A stretch of 64,000 nt of DNA from Paractinoplanes polyasparticus (GCF_019710575.1 NZ_JAHWFK010000019.1:62001-126000), one strand, 5' to 3'; counted from the stretch's first letter, positions 51,992-61,303 are shown. The notes: generated from the sequence alone by a model not told the origin. Made by a program: numbers and translations.

Positions 51992-52786
51992 ATGCCCACT
52001 GTCACTTCCGCGGACGGCACCGCGATCGCCTATGAGACCACCGGCCGCGGGCCCGCGCTGGTGCTCGTCGACGGCAGCCTGTGCCACCGCGACTTCGGAC
52101 CCGCCCGCGCCCTGGCCGCAGCGCTGGCCGACACGTTCACCGTCCACCTCTACGACCGTCGCGGCCGGGGTGCCAGCGGCAACACCCAGCCGTGGTCGCC
52201 CGAGCGCGAGATCGACGACCTGGCCGCCCTGCTCGAGGCCGCGGGCGGCGAGGCGTACGTGTTCGGAGCGTCGTCCGGGGCGGTGCTCGCGGCCGACGCC
52301 GTCAACCGCCTGCCCGGGTTCAGCCGGGCCGTCCTCTACGAGCCGCCGTTCATCGTCGACGACACCCGGCCCCCACGCCCGGCCACGTTCACCAGCGACA
52401 TCGAGGCGATGATCGCCCGCGGCGAAGAGTCGGCCGCCCTCACCACCTTCTTCCGCGACGTCGGCGTGCCCGGACCCGTCGTCCGGATCATGAAGCTCAC
52501 CCCGAACTGGAAGAAACTGAAGGCGGTCGCCCCCACCCTCCCTTACGACCTGCACATCCTCGGCGACACGAGCCGCGGCGTCCCGCTCGACAGCGCCCGC
52601 TGGGCCGCAGCCGCGGCGCCCACCCTGGTCATGGACGGCGGCAAGAGCCCCCGGTACATGCGCAACGCCGCCCGCGCGCTCAGCGAGGCGCTGCCCGAGG
52701 CCGAATACCGCACCATCCCCGGCCAGACCCACATCATCAAGGCCGCCGCCCTGACCCCGTCGATCAAACAGTTCCTGAACACCTGA
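51992..52786 (+). CDS. Alpha/beta hydrolase
   Basis: 264 aa from ATG 51992 (GGAG at 51981). Oxyanion region LVDGSLCHRDFG, nucleophile in FGASSGAVLA (GASSG elbow), acid Asp in LVMDGGKSP and His near GQTHIIK. Typical actinobacterial epoxide-hydrolase-like or esterase-like protein, substrate unknown. Lies 11 bases after the SRPBCC gene and probably in its transcript. Confidence 0.82.
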   Translation: MPTVTSADGTAIAYETTGRGPALVLVDGSLCHRDFGPARALAAALADTFTVHLYDRRGRGASGNTQPWSPEREIDDLAALLEAAGGEAYVFGASSGAVLAADAVNRLPGFSRAVLYEPPFIVDDTRPPRPATFTSDIEAMIARGEESAALTTFFRDVGVPGPVVRIMKLTPNWKKLKAVAPTLPYDLHILGDTSRGVPLDSARWAAAAAPTLVMDGGKSPRYMRNAARALSEALPEAEYRTIPGQTHIIKAAALTPSIKQFLNT

Positions 52787-52987
52787 GCGCTTTCCCGGCC
52801 GGGTCACCGCGCGGCGAAAGCCCGGGGTGGAATGCCGTTGATTCCTTCTGTTTTTGATCCGGCCCGCACCGGGGCGACCAGTCGCACAACCGCTACGGCG
52901 TCCTAGGATGCTAGTTCACTCGTCCCGAGCCGCAGAGTCGTGTCGTGGCGGTGTCGGCGGGCCGCGCACGCTTAGGGTGACCTTGCG
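52787..52987. other. Gap before coiled-coil gene
   Basis: Contains a weak 6-base stem (GCTTTC/GAAAGC) after the hydrolase stop and a T-containing stretch. No gene seen. Confidence 0.4.
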
Positions 52988-54115
52988 ATGAACGAGAACG
53001 ACGATGTCGAGACCAGGCCCTGCGCGCACTGTGGACGGCCGGTGCCGCAGCGGGCGTCCGCCGGGCGGCCCTTCCGGTACTGCCGTGACAACGACGGGGA
53101 ATGCCAGCGCGCGTCGCGGAACGTGCGCATGCGGCACCGCTCCTCCCCCGGGCTGGCGGGCGAGGTCGCCCGCACCTGGGAGATTGTCGACCGGCTCGAT
53201 CAGCTCGCCGGGTCGCTGACCGAGGCGCTGCACTCCGAGCTGTCGCCGGCCGGTGTCGAGCGTCAGGTGGCCGAGATCCGGGCCGAGACATCGAGCCGGA
53301 TCGCGGCCGCGCACACCGAACGTGACGATGCCCGCCGTGACGCGGAGCGGTCGGTGGCGGAGACGGCTGCGGCGCAGCAGCTCGCCTCGGCGGCGGTGGC
53401 CGAGCGGGACGAGGCCCTCCGGCGCGCGGAAGAGGCGGAGCAGGCGTCCCGCACCGCGGCCGAACGGGCCGCCGAGGCGCTTGCCGGGCGCGAGGAAGCC
53501 CAGCGTGCGGCTACCGCCGCGGCGGCTCTCAGGGAACGGGCGGAGGCGGACCGGGATGCCGCGCGGGATGAGCTCGGCACGACCCGGGCCGAGATTCTCG
53601 ACGTACGCCGGGAACGCGAGGCCACCGAGCGGGAGCTGGTCTCGGCGTTGCGCGACGCCGAGACGGCCGCGACCCGCAGCGAGGAGCTCCGCCGCGAACG
53701 GGACGCCGCCCGCGAGGACACCCGGAAGGCCGAGACCGAGCTGGCCGCCGCCCGGCGCGAACTCACCGAGCAGCGTGACGCGGCGGACAAGGCCCTTCAC
53801 GACGTACGCCGGGAGGCCGCATCCGCCCGGCAGGCCGCCGATGCCGAGCTGGCCGAGGTGCGCCGCGACCTGGCGAGTGCCCTGTCCGAGCGGGATGCCC
53901 TGCTGCGGACGCGCGAGGAGCTGGAGCGGGCCACCCGCGACCGGGCCGACCTGGAACGCCGCCTGGCCGCCGCCCAGTCCGAGGCGGAGGCCGCACAGAC
54001 CCGGGCCGCCCAGCTGTCCACCCAGGTCAGCGACCTCGCCTCGGCCCTGGCCAGCCTCGGCACGACCCGCCCCACCCCGCCCGCCCAGCCCACGCGGGCC
54101 GACACCCACGCCTGA
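52988..54115 (+). CDS. Zinc-finger coiled-coil protein
   Basis: 375 aa. The N-terminus has a CAHCGRPVPQRA... Cys-His-Cys cluster (CxxC then CRDNDGEC) like a small zinc finger. Residues 60 to 350 are a nearly continuous heptad-type coiled coil rich in Ala/Glu/Arg, and the last 20 residues are Pro/Thr-rich. No membrane segment. It may be a structural or DNA-associated scaffold; actinobacteria have many such proteins. It is followed by a perfect hairpin terminator. Confidence 0.7.
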   Translation: MNENDDVETRPCAHCGRPVPQRASAGRPFRYCRDNDGECQRASRNVRMRHRSSPGLAGEVARTWEIVDRLDQLAGSLTEALHSELSPAGVERQVAEIRAETSSRIAAAHTERDDARRDAERSVAETAAAQQLASAAVAERDEALRRAEEAEQASRTAAERAAEALAGREEAQRAATAAAALRERAEADRDAARDELGTTRAEILDVRREREATERELVSALRDAETAATRSEELRRERDAAREDTRKAETELAAARRELTEQRDAADKALHDVRREAASARQAADAELAEVRRDLASALSERDALLRTREELERATRDRADLERRLAAAQSEAEAAQTRAAQLSTQVSDLASALASLGTTRPTPPAQPTRADTHA

Positions 54116-54126
54116 CCGGCCGGAAT

Positions 54127-54150
54127 GCTGCCCCGTAGGCACGGGGCAGC
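54127..54150 (+). terminator. Hairpin terminator after coiled-coil gene
   Basis: A perfect 10-base stem (GCTGCCCCGT / ACGGGGCAGC) with an AGGC loop, 11 bases after the stop. No T-tract, which is common in high-GC actinobacteria. Confidence 0.65.
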
Positions 54151-54263
54151 GTCGGCTGTGGATCACGGCCGTCGGAGGCCGGGGATGATCATCCGCTGGG
54201 TGGACCGTCCACATCACCCGCAGGCGGGATTGCGGGGCGGCGGCGCGCCGGTACATTGCTGCC

Positions 54264-55160
54264 GTGAGCGGAGGTGGGGGTGTGCGGCATGGTCGTCTGA
54301 TGCTGCTCGCGGCCCTGGTGGCTGTGCTGGCCGGTGCGTGCACGAGCGGGCGCCACGGGGCTGCGCCCGCGCCCTCCGGCGAGGGGGCGCCGCAGGCGCT
54401 TCCGACGCCGGTGGGAGCCGCGGCCGCCGCGTTCCCGCTCGATCAGTTCATGATGCGGCCGGCGCAGGCCAACGACCTCGACACGGTGGTCAAGCGGCTC
54501 ACCCGCGCCTGCCTGCTGAGCCGCGGGGAGGACTGGCGGGGCGGGCAGCGCAACGAGTTCGATCTGCTGCGGCACCGGGCGCACCGGTTCGGGCTCGACG
54601 ACGAGCTGCTGGCGGCGTCCGTCGGCTATCACTGGGACGACGTGCCGGGCACGCCTGCCCCGCGAGGGCTCGACGACTGCGCCGGCCAGGCTTATCAGGC
54701 CCTGGGATGGGCGCCGGACGAGTTCCGATGGCTCGGGCAGCTTGCCGAGCAGACGGTCGAGCAGACGTACGCCGACCCGCGCGCAGCCACCGTCACGAGG
54801 CGCTGGAGCGAGTGCATGGGCCGTGCCGGCTTCCGGTACGCGGCTCCGCTCGACGCCGAGGCCGACCCCCGCTGGTGGCGTGACGAGCAGGCCGGCACGG
54901 CGGAGAAGCAGACCGCAGTGGCCGACACCCGGTGCAAGACCCAGGTCCGGTTCGCCGAGCAGCTCAGCGGCGTGCTCGCCGAGAAGCAGGTGCGGGCGGT
55001 GCGCGACAACGCCCGGCGGCTCGAGGCGTTCCGCCGCATGGCTACCGCCGCGGCGACGAAGGCGGACGCCCTACGCGGCGACCACCGGTCCCCGCAGCCC
55101 GGCGGATCCGTGAAGGTCGTTCCGCCCGGCATGTGGCGAACCGAACACACCTCCGCCTGA
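54264..55160 (+). CDS. Putative secreted lipoprotein
   Basis: 298 aa from GTG 54264. Signal peptide with lipobox VLAGAC (Cys about residue 26), then a Ser/Ala/Pro-rich linker and an alpha-rich globular part with several Cys (RACLLSRGEDW, DDCAGQAY, SECMGRAGF). No known family. The residues around the signal suggest lipidation by Lgt and further acylation by Lnt encoded at 57.6 kb. A start a few codons downstream (GTG 54282) is possible. Confidence 0.65.
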   Translation: MSGGGGVRHGRLMLLAALVAVLAGACTSGRHGAAPAPSGEGAPQALPTPVGAAAAAFPLDQFMMRPAQANDLDTVVKRLTRACLLSRGEDWRGGQRNEFDLLRHRAHRFGLDDELLAASVGYHWDDVPGTPAPRGLDDCAGQAYQALGWAPDEFRWLGQLAEQTVEQTYADPRAATVTRRWSECMGRAGFRYAAPLDAEADPRWWRDEQAGTAEKQTAVADTRCKTQVRFAEQLSGVLAEKQVRAVRDNARRLEAFRRMATAAATKADALRGDHRSPQPGGSVKVVPPGMWRTEHTSA

Positions 55161-55693
55161 TTTTGACTGCTAGGAAGGATCCAGCTGCGCCTGAAGTCCG
55201 GCGCGATGCCGATGTCCGGGCGCGCCGGACAGGACCGGTGCGACGCCAGAGGGCCGGGCGTCAAGTCGGTCCGGAGTGATCCGGCCGCACCCGGCGAGAG
55301 GCGGGAACAGCAGGTCGGACAGGTCAGAAGGGAACGCCGGATCCGGGCGGAGCCGCATGATCCGGCTCGAACGGGGAACGTTAGTTCTCAGCTTCGGTGG
55401 ACGCCGGACGAATGGTGGGCAACGCGGCGCCGAACCAGGCGGCGGTATGCGGTATTACTCGACCGGGTGAGCAATATCGCACCAGTTGGAGAACACCCAT
55501 AGGCCGTAAAGTGGACCAAGGTCCACTTCGGTGGGGGTGCGCGGTGCCAGGTAAGGGACGCGGGCGGTTACGCTCGTAGCGTTAACACCGCCGTCACAAC
55601 GGTGGTCCAGTGTCTCGGCGACCGTAGGAATCCGACGGCCGCCCCTTTCGTTACATCAACGGAAGCAGCACCACGAGCGAGGGGAAAGCCACC
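55161..55693. other. Intergenic region upstream of rbpA
   Basis: 533 bases. It holds a perfect 9+2+9 palindrome at 55509-55528. The rest has no convincing frame; a short plus-strand frame is Arg/Pro-rich. The rbpA promoter must lie here. I found no good SigR-type GGAAT/GTT pair. Confidence 0.5.
55509..55528. promoter_or_regulatory. Palindrome upstream of rbpA
   Basis: AAGTGGACCAAGGTCCACTT: two perfect 9-base arms around AA, 165 bases before the rbpA start. Its length and symmetry suggest a dimer-binding site for an unknown regulator. Confidence 0.6.
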
Positions 55694-56032
55694 ATGGGCG
55701 AACGCATGCTGCGCGGCAGCCGTCTTGGCGCAGTCAGCTACGAGTCCGACCGCAACACCGAGCTGGCTCCCCGGCAGACCCGAGAGTACCTGTGCGTGAA
55801 GGGGCACCAGTTCGAGGTGCCGTTCGCCGTCGACGCCGAGGTGCCCGCCACCTGGGAGTGCAAGTTCGACGGCAGCGTCGCCCGACTGGTCGACGGCAGC
55901 GAGCCGGAGCAGAAGAAGGCCAAGCCGCCGCGTACCCACTGGGACATGCTCCTCGAGCGGCGGTCGATCTCGGAGCTGGAGGACATCCTCAACGAGCGGC
56001 TCCAGGAAGTCCGCACCCGCCGAGGCCGCTGA
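55694..56032 (+). CDS. rbpA: RNA polymerase-binding protein RbpA
   Basis: 112 aa, the normal length of this actinobacterial polymerase-binding factor. The core RSRLGAVSYESDRN-like SRLGAVSYESDRN and EYLCVKGHQFEVPFA, THWDMLLERRS and EDILNERL are diagnostic. RbpA binds the principal sigma factor and stabilises open complexes. Single gene unit: ribosome site AGGGGAAAG upstream and a strong terminator downstream. Confidence 0.95.
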   Translation: MGERMLRGSRLGAVSYESDRNTELAPRQTREYLCVKGHQFEVPFAVDAEVPATWECKFDGSVARLVDGSEPEQKKAKPPRTHWDMLLERRSISELEDILNERLQEVRTRRGR

Positions 56033-56058
56033 CCCGGTCCGACCGAATCACGAACGAG

Positions 56059-56085
56059 GCCGCCCCCCATCGGGGCGGCTTTTTT
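56059..56085 (+). terminator. Rho-independent terminator of rbpA
   Basis: GCCGCCCC stem with CCATC loop and GGGGCGGC, then TTTTTT. A perfect 8-base stem with a T-run, ideal intrinsic terminator 27 bases after the stop. Confidence 0.92.
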
Positions 56086-56196
56086 CGTACGCGCCATAGC
56101 CGGGAACGTCCGAGCGGAGCGCACGCACGAAGGACAGCAAGCGGGCCCCGCGCCTAGGAACGGCGGAGGCCCGGAGCGGGACGGCAATTGGGTCGC

Positions 56197-56733
56197 CTAG
56201 CGCATGACCTCGCCCTCGATGACCTCGCCCTCGATGGCGGCGGCCGGCGGCCGCGGGCGCGGCGAGGACGACACCGGCTCCTCGTCGATCACCACGATCG
56301 GGTCGCCCGGGTGCACGCGCACGTGGCGGGCGCCGAACAGGTCGGACGCGGCGGCGCCACCCACGCGGCGCTCGGCGTACCGCTCCATCTGGTGGCGGGC
56401 CAGCTGACGGCCCGGCGGCAGCAGCAGGAGCAGACCGGCGACCGACGACACGAAGCCCGGGACGGCCAGCAGCAACGACCCGAACAGCCCGACGAGGCTG
56501 TGGGACACCTCACGGCCCGGCGGGCGTCCCTCGACGGCGGCGGCCTGGAAGCGGCGCCAGCCCTTCATGCCCTCGCGGCGCAGCAGGGCCAGGCCGGTGA
56601 GGCTGGCCGCGACGCCCAGCAGGATCGCCCACAAGCCCCCGATGGCGTGCACGACGGCGATGAAGACGACGATCTCGACAACAGCCAGCGCGGGCAGCAG
56701 CAGCGGTAGCAGGGCAAGGCTTCGACGGCGCAT
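56197..56733 (-). CDS. fxsA: FxsA-family cytoplasmic membrane protein
   Basis: 178 aa from ATG 56733, preceded by GGAGGG. Two to three hydrophobic helices (ALLPLLLPALAVVEIVVFI) and the FxsA motifs GREGMKGWRRFQAA-like and LPGFVSSVAGLLLLLPPGR in modified form. The tail has an IEGEV duplication from a 15-base direct repeat. Function: membrane protein of the FxsA group; in E. coli it affects F-exclusion of T7. Its role in actinobacteria is unknown. Confidence 0.8.
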   Translation of the reverse strand: MRRRSLALLPLLLPALAVVEIVVFIAVVHAIGGLWAILLGVAASLTGLALLRREGMKGWRRFQAAAVEGRPPGREVSHSLVGLFGSLLLAVPGFVSSVAGLLLLLPPGRQLARHQMERYAERRVGGAAASDLFGARHVRVHPGDPIVVIDEEPVSSSPRPRPPAAAIEGEVIEGEVMR

Positions 56734-56782
56734 GCGGTCCCTCCGTGTCAATCGACCTCAAGCATGACACGCAGCGGCGCGG

Positions 56783-57571
56783 TCACGGCCAGGTCGAGCC
56801 CTCGGCGGCACGCTTGCCGAACCGCTTGCGCAGCACCTCACGGCGGGCCTGCAGGCCCCACACCGTGACCCTGAGCAGCTGTTCCTTGAAGATGTTGCCG
56901 CTCATCTTGCTGACGCCGTGTTCGCGCTCGGTGAACGTGATCGGCACCTCGGCGATCCGGAACCCGGCCTGATAGGTGCGCCAGGCCAGCTCGACCTGGA
57001 AGGAGTAACCGGTCGAGGCGACCGTTTCGACGTTGATCACGTCGAGAACGGGCATCCGGTAGGCACGGTAGCCACCGGTCGCGTCCTTGAACGGCATGCG
57101 CAGGGCCATCCGGATGTAGATGTTGCCGCCGCGCGAGAGCAGCAGCCGGCGCATCGGCCAGTTCCGCACGCTGCCGCCGGGGATGTAGCGGGTGCCGAGG
57201 ACGGCGTCGGTGTCCTTCAGCGCGTCGAGCAGCCGCGGCAGCTCCTCGGGGGCGTGGGAGCCGTCGGCGTCCATCTCGACGACCGCGTCGTAGCCCTTGT
57301 TCTTGGCCCAGGCGAACCCGGCCTTGTACGCGGCCCCGAGCCCTTCCTTGCCCGCGCGGTGCAACACGAAGATGTGGTCGTCGGCGACACCCAGCTCGTC
57401 GGCGATCGCGCCGGTGCCGTCGGGGGAGTTGTCGTCGGTGACGAGGATGTCCGCCTCGGGGACCGAGCTTCGCACCCGCTCGGTGATCAGGCGGATGTTG
57501 TCCGCCTCGTTGTAGGTCGGGATCACCACCAGGACCCGCCCCACCCCGGGGTAGCCTTCCGCCTCGCTCAC
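56783..57571 (-). CDS. Polyprenol-phosphate mannosyltransferase Ppm1-like (GT2)
   Basis: 262 aa from GTG 57571. GT-A fold of family 2 glycosyltransferase: VIPTYNEADNI, VTDDNSPDGT, MDADGSH (the metal-binding DxD) and GTRYIPGGS. Known actinobacterial members transfer mannose from GDP-mannose to polyprenyl phosphate, giving donors for lipomannan and protein O-mannosylation. Here the domain is separate from Lnt, as in many Actinobacteria, and the GTG overlaps the Lnt stop by four bases. Confidence 0.88.
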   Translation of the reverse strand: MSEAEGYPGVGRVLVVIPTYNEADNIRLITERVRSSVPEADILVTDDNSPDGTGAIADELGVADDHIFVLHRAGKEGLGAAYKAGFAWAKNKGYDAVVEMDADGSHAPEELPRLLDALKDTDAVLGTRYIPGGSVRNWPMRRLLLSRGGNIYIRMALRMPFKDATGGYRAYRMPVLDVINVETVASTGYSFQVELAWRTYQAGFRIAEVPITFTEREHGVSKMSGNIFKEQLLRVTVWGLQARREVLRKRFGKRAAEGSTWP

Positions 57572-59190
57572 CGTGCCTCCGCATCGTCGTCCGTCGTACG
57601 CCGGCGGCGACGCAGCGGAAGCGCACCGGCCAGGGCGAGGACCGCCAGTGCGGTCATCGCCATCTCGGGCCAATGGCCCAAACGAGTCGCCAGCGTAGTC
57701 GTTCCGCCCAGCCTCATGTCACGCACCATCACCGCGCCGACGTTGAAGCCGCTCGAGTCGTACACCTGACCGGCCGTGCCGGCGAAGGCGGACACCCCGA
57801 CCGTGGACACCATCAGGGCCTCCCGCCCGTGCTCGACGGCGCGCAGCCGCACCATGGCGAGCTGCTGACGGGCCTCGGCCTCGTTGAAGGTCGCGTTGTT
57901 GGTCTGCACCGCGAGCACCTGCGCCCCTCCCGTCACAGTGTCGCGGACCACATCGTCGTACGCCACCTCGAAGCAGATCACGTCGCCCACGGTCACCGCG
58001 CCGCTGTCGATGACGCCGGGGTGGTCGCCGGCGAGCATGTTGCGCACCAGGTCGACCTTGTCGGTCACCATCCGGGCGATCGTGCGCAGCGGCACGTACT
58101 CGGCGAACGGCACGGGGTGGCGTTTCACGTACGTCTGGCCGAGGTCGGGCCCGGTGCCGGGGTTCCACAGGATGCCGGCGTTCTTGATGTCGCCCGGGGT
58201 GTCGGTGCGCAGCACGGTGCCGACCAGGATCGGCGCCCGGATCAGGTCGGCCGCCCGGGAGATCTCGGCGGCGGCGTCGGCGTTGCGCAGCGGGTCGATG
58301 TCGCTGGAGTTCTCGGGCCAGACGACCAGGGTCGGCTGCTTCTGGCGGCCGGCGGCGACCTCGGCCGCGAGCCGTTCGGTGGCGGTGACGTGGTTGTCGA
58401 GCACGGCCCGGCGCTGGGCGTTGAAGTCGAGCCCGAGCCGGGGCACGTTGCCCTGCACGACCGCCACCGTCGCGGTCTCGCGGCCCGGCTGGGCCACCGG
58501 CGCCAGCAGCGGACCGGCGATCAGCGCGGCCGCGGCCAGCGCGAAGCCGAGGGCCGGGCCGAGCGGACGGCGGGTGTGCGGTCGCCGCGAGCTGGGCCGC
58601 CACGCGCGCCAGGCCAGCGCGACCAGGGCGCCACCGGCCGCGGCGACGGCGAAGGTGACCAGCGGGGCGCCCCCGTAGGCGGCCAGCCGCAGCGCGGGCC
58701 CGTCGTCCTGGCTGAAGGCGAGCCGCCCCCAGGGGAAGCCGCCGAACGGGGCACGGTCGCGGGCCGCCTCCTGAGCCACCCAGAGCAGGCCCAGCAGGAG
58801 CGGCCACAGGGCGCGCCGGCGGTCGGCCAGGGGCGAGAGCCAGGCCGTGGCCAGACCCAGCAGCCCGAAGTACGCGGCCTGGGCCAGCGACAGCAGCAGC
58901 CAGGGCAGCCACCCGGCGGCGAACGTGGTCCACCACAGCAACGGCAGGAACAGCACGAGCCCGGCCAGGAAGCCGAGCCCGAACGCCGGGCGCAGCCGCC
59001 GCCGGTGGGTCGCCCCGGCCAGCAGGGCCACGCCGACCGGCGAGAGCCACCACAGGCCGTACGGCGGGAGCGCGAGCAGCAGGGTCAGCCCGGCCAGCAC
59101 GGCCAGCACGGGCGCGACCCGCCGCGGCACCGGCCGGGGCCCGGAGTTGTGCGCCGTGACCTGCGGCGCAGCGGGGGGCTGCAACGTCAT
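57568..59190 (-). CDS. lnt: Apolipoprotein N-acyltransferase Lnt
   Basis: 540 aa from ATG 59190. Six to seven membrane helices in the N-terminal half, then a nitrilase-type catalytic domain with Glu in VVWPENSSD, Lys in YVKRHPVPF and Cys in VICFEVAYDD. Enzyme adds the third acyl chain to lipoproteins after Lgt and Lsp. In mycobacteria it partners Ppm1; here they are separate but coupled genes (four-base overlap). The preceding lipoproteins in the window are potential substrates. Confidence 0.9.
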   Translation of the reverse strand: MTLQPPAAPQVTAHNSGPRPVPRRVAPVLAVLAGLTLLLALPPYGLWWLSPVGVALLAGATHRRRLRPAFGLGFLAGLVLFLPLLWWTTFAAGWLPWLLLSLAQAAYFGLLGLATAWLSPLADRRRALWPLLLGLLWVAQEAARDRAPFGGFPWGRLAFSQDDGPALRLAAYGGAPLVTFAVAAAGGALVALAWRAWRPSSRRPHTRRPLGPALGFALAAAALIAGPLLAPVAQPGRETATVAVVQGNVPRLGLDFNAQRRAVLDNHVTATERLAAEVAAGRQKQPTLVVWPENSSDIDPLRNADAAAEISRAADLIRAPILVGTVLRTDTPGDIKNAGILWNPGTGPDLGQTYVKRHPVPFAEYVPLRTIARMVTDKVDLVRNMLAGDHPGVIDSGAVTVGDVICFEVAYDDVVRDTVTGGAQVLAVQTNNATFNEAEARQQLAMVRLRAVEHGREALMVSTVGVSAFAGTAGQVYDSSGFNVGAVMVRDMRLGGTTTLATRLGHWPEMAMTALAVLALAGALPLRRRRRTTDDDAEAR

Positions 59191-59690
59191 CTCCACGCGC
59201 GAGAGGCTACCTCGCGACACCTGAGCGGAAACGGACAGTCGGGGCGGGCGGGGGCATCGATAAGGAAACAATCGATGCGGGCCCCACCGGAAAAGCGAGG
59301 CGCGGCCCCGCCCCGGGACCGCGCCTCATGTGCACCACACCCCGGGCACGGCCGGTGGACCGCGGGGAGTTCCCGAACGCCTTCGGACCGACATGCTCCG
59401 CGCCGGCTGCGCGGGTCACGCCGTTGTCTACTGGCGCCCGTTCCCTCCTCATGCCCACCGCGGACGTGATCTTTCCGCGTCGCCCCGCCGACCCCCGCCC
59501 CCTGGACCTGGCTGAACGCGCGACCCCTGCGAGGACTGCGGCCAGTGGGCGGAGGAACGAAGCGAACAGCATCGCTCCCGTGCTCAGGATTCGACGACGG
59601 TACGTCCGTCCCCCGCGGTGCTGTCAACCGGCGTCCCGGTGCTCGGGCGTGTCGCGTTTCCCGGCGTGTCATGTCACCTACCCGTTCGGG
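59191..59690. other. Gap with hairpin, no gene recognised
   Basis: A perfect 9-base inverted repeat (GAGGCGCGG at 59297, CCGCGCCTC at 59319) forms a hairpin without a T-tract, possibly a terminator for the mutL-like operon side or an operator. Frames on both strands here look like high-GC noise. Confidence 0.45.
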
Positions 59691-60941
59691 CTACAGGCTG
59701 TTCACCAGGGTGGCCGCGGCGTCACGATGATCGATCGACAACAGCCCGGCGGCGGCCAGGACGTACTGCTCGTCGACGACGGCGCGGGCCGAGGTGGGCG
59801 CGACCCAGCCGCCGGACTGGTCAGAAAGCACCGCGTCCAGCACAAACCCTCCGCCCCCGTGCCGCAGCACGCCCCCGGATCCGACCACCAGCCGCACGTC
59901 CCGCAGATCCCGGCCGCCCGTACGGGGCTGACCAGGACCGGACGAGTGGCCCCGCGCGTGACGCCGTAGCGCGACCGTGGCGGCGGCCGCGGCTAACTCA
60001 TTGTCACCCGATGGAAGTCCGGATTCCGGCAGTGCCAATTTCTCGGCCACAGCGGCCGCGCGCGTGCCGTCGGCACTCACCGCGACGCCGAGATCACCCT
60101 CCACGGTGCGGGAGCGCCACAGCGTTCCCGCCACGTCGCGCCGCGGCCCCGATTCGCTCTCGGCGTCGGGCACCAGAGCCGAATACACGTCCGTGGTCGC
60201 CCCGCCCACGTCCACCACCAGGACACCCGATCCAGTGCTGTCAGCGAGCAGCTCAACCCCCGCGAGGACCGCGTCCGGGGTGGCCGCCCGGACCAGCGAG
60301 GCGAACCGGGAGCCCCGCGACAGCCGCTTGCCGCCGATGACGTGCCGCAGGAACACCTCGCGGATGGCCGCCCGCGCCGGGGCCGGATCGAGCACACCGA
60401 TCCGGGGCAGCACGTTGCCCGTGACGGTCACCGGGACGCGGCGTTCGGTCAACAGCGCCGCCGCCTCGGCGCGGACGTCCGCATTGCCCGCGACCACGAC
60501 CGGCGCGCGCAGTCGCGAGGCGCCGAGCCGCCGGGCGTTGTGCAGCAGCACCTCGCCGTCGCCGCCGTCGGTCCCGCCGGCCAGCAGGATCACATCCGGC
60601 CGGGTTTCGCGCAGGGCCGCCACCGCCCGGCCGTCGAGCAGCCCCGCCGCCACGTGCACGACGCGGGCGCCCGCGGACAGGCCGACCCGGTGCCCGGCCT
60701 CGGCGGTGACCAGCGACTCGTAGCCCACGACAGCCAGCCGCAGCCCGCCGCCGGCCGACGAGCAGACGTACATCTCGTCGGCCGGCCCGACCGCCGCGAC
60801 GGCCTGATCCAGGCCGGTCAGCACGTCACCGCTCGTCGTGGTCGGCACCTCGGCCCGGCGCACGAGCCGCCCCGCCGACAGGTCGATGAGGGCGGCCTTC
60901 GTGTACGTGGACCCGACGTCGACGCAGACGGCGGTGCTCAC
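59691..60941 (-). CDS. MutL-like ATPase (glutamate-mutase MutL family), putative mutase reactivase
   Basis: 416 aa from GTG 60941. ASKHA-type ATPase of the MutL family associated with B12-dependent mutases: CVDVGSTYTKAALID phosphate loop, VVDVGGATTDVYSAL second phosphate loop and late VVGSGGVLRH. In aminomutase and glutamate mutase operons such proteins reactivate the enzyme after cobalamin inactivation, by inference. Its GTG overlaps the kal stop by four bases. This is not the DNA mismatch repair protein MutL. Confidence 0.8.
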   Translation of the reverse strand: MSTAVCVDVGSTYTKAALIDLSAGRLVRRAEVPTTTSGDVLTGLDQAVAAVGPADEMYVCSSAGGGLRLAVVGYESLVTAEAGHRVGLSAGARVVHVAAGLLDGRAVAALRETRPDVILLAGGTDGGDGEVLLHNARRLGASRLRAPVVVAGNADVRAEAAALLTERRVPVTVTGNVLPRIGVLDPAPARAAIREVFLRHVIGGKRLSRGSRFASLVRAATPDAVLAGVELLADSTGSGVLVVDVGGATTDVYSALVPDAESESGPRRDVAGTLWRSRTVEGDLGVAVSADGTRAAAVAEKLALPESGLPSGDNELAAAAATVALRRHARGHSSGPGQPRTGGRDLRDVRLVVGSGGVLRHGGGGFVLDAVLSDQSGGWVAPTSARAVVDEQYVLAAAGLLSIDHRDAAATLVNSL

Positions 60942-61303
60942 GCCTTCGGCGGGACGACAACCGTGCCCGTCGCGGTCACGGCGACGATCGGCTCGTCCAG
61001 GACGGAAGCGGCCGACCCGCCCGTGCCCCGGCACACCACCCGCGACTCGAACGCGATGGTGCGCGACCGGGTGCCCATCCGCACGACGGTGGCGACGATC
61101 TCGAGCACGTCGCCGGCCTGGATCGGGGCCTTGAACTGCACGTCGTCGTACGAGGCGAAAAGCCCCTCGTCGCCGTCGAGCTGGATGCAGACCTCGGTGG
61201 CGACGTCGCCGAACAGGCCGAGCGAGTAGGCCCCGTCGACCAGGTTGCCCGCGTAGTGCGCGTGCGAGTAGGGGACATAGCGGCGGTGGGTCACTGCGAT
61301 CAC
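60938..61303 (-). CDS. kal: 3-aminobutyryl-CoA ammonia-lyase Kal
   Basis: 121 aa from GTG 61303, hot-dog fold. The stretch SHAHYAGNLVDGAYSLGLFGDVATEV and LDGDEGLFASYDDVQF is typical of Kal from lysine fermentation, which eliminates ammonia from 3-aminobutyryl-CoA to give crotonyl-CoA. Coupled to kamE (four-base overlap) and the MutL-like gene. A few actinobacteria hold the same order. Confidence 0.85.
   Translation of the reverse strand: MIAVTHRRYVPYSHAHYAGNLVDGAYSLGLFGDVATEVCIQLDGDEGLFASYDDVQFKAPIQAGDVLEIVATVVRMGTRSRTIAFESRVVCRGTGGSAASVLDEPIVAVTATGTVVVPPKA

Noticed and set aside
57673..59469. 598-aa plus-strand frame opposite lnt
   Set aside because: Opposite-strand shadow of lnt, whose catalytic residues are clear.
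59187..59672. 161-aa and 121-aa minus-strand frames downstream of the MutL-like gene
   Set aside because: Biased composition and no conserved residues; the gap is better described as hairpin plus filler.
59691..60941. DNA mismatch repair MutL
   Set aside because: ASKHA-type phosphate loops and kam operon context show the glutamate-mutase MutL family, not the GHKL ATPase.
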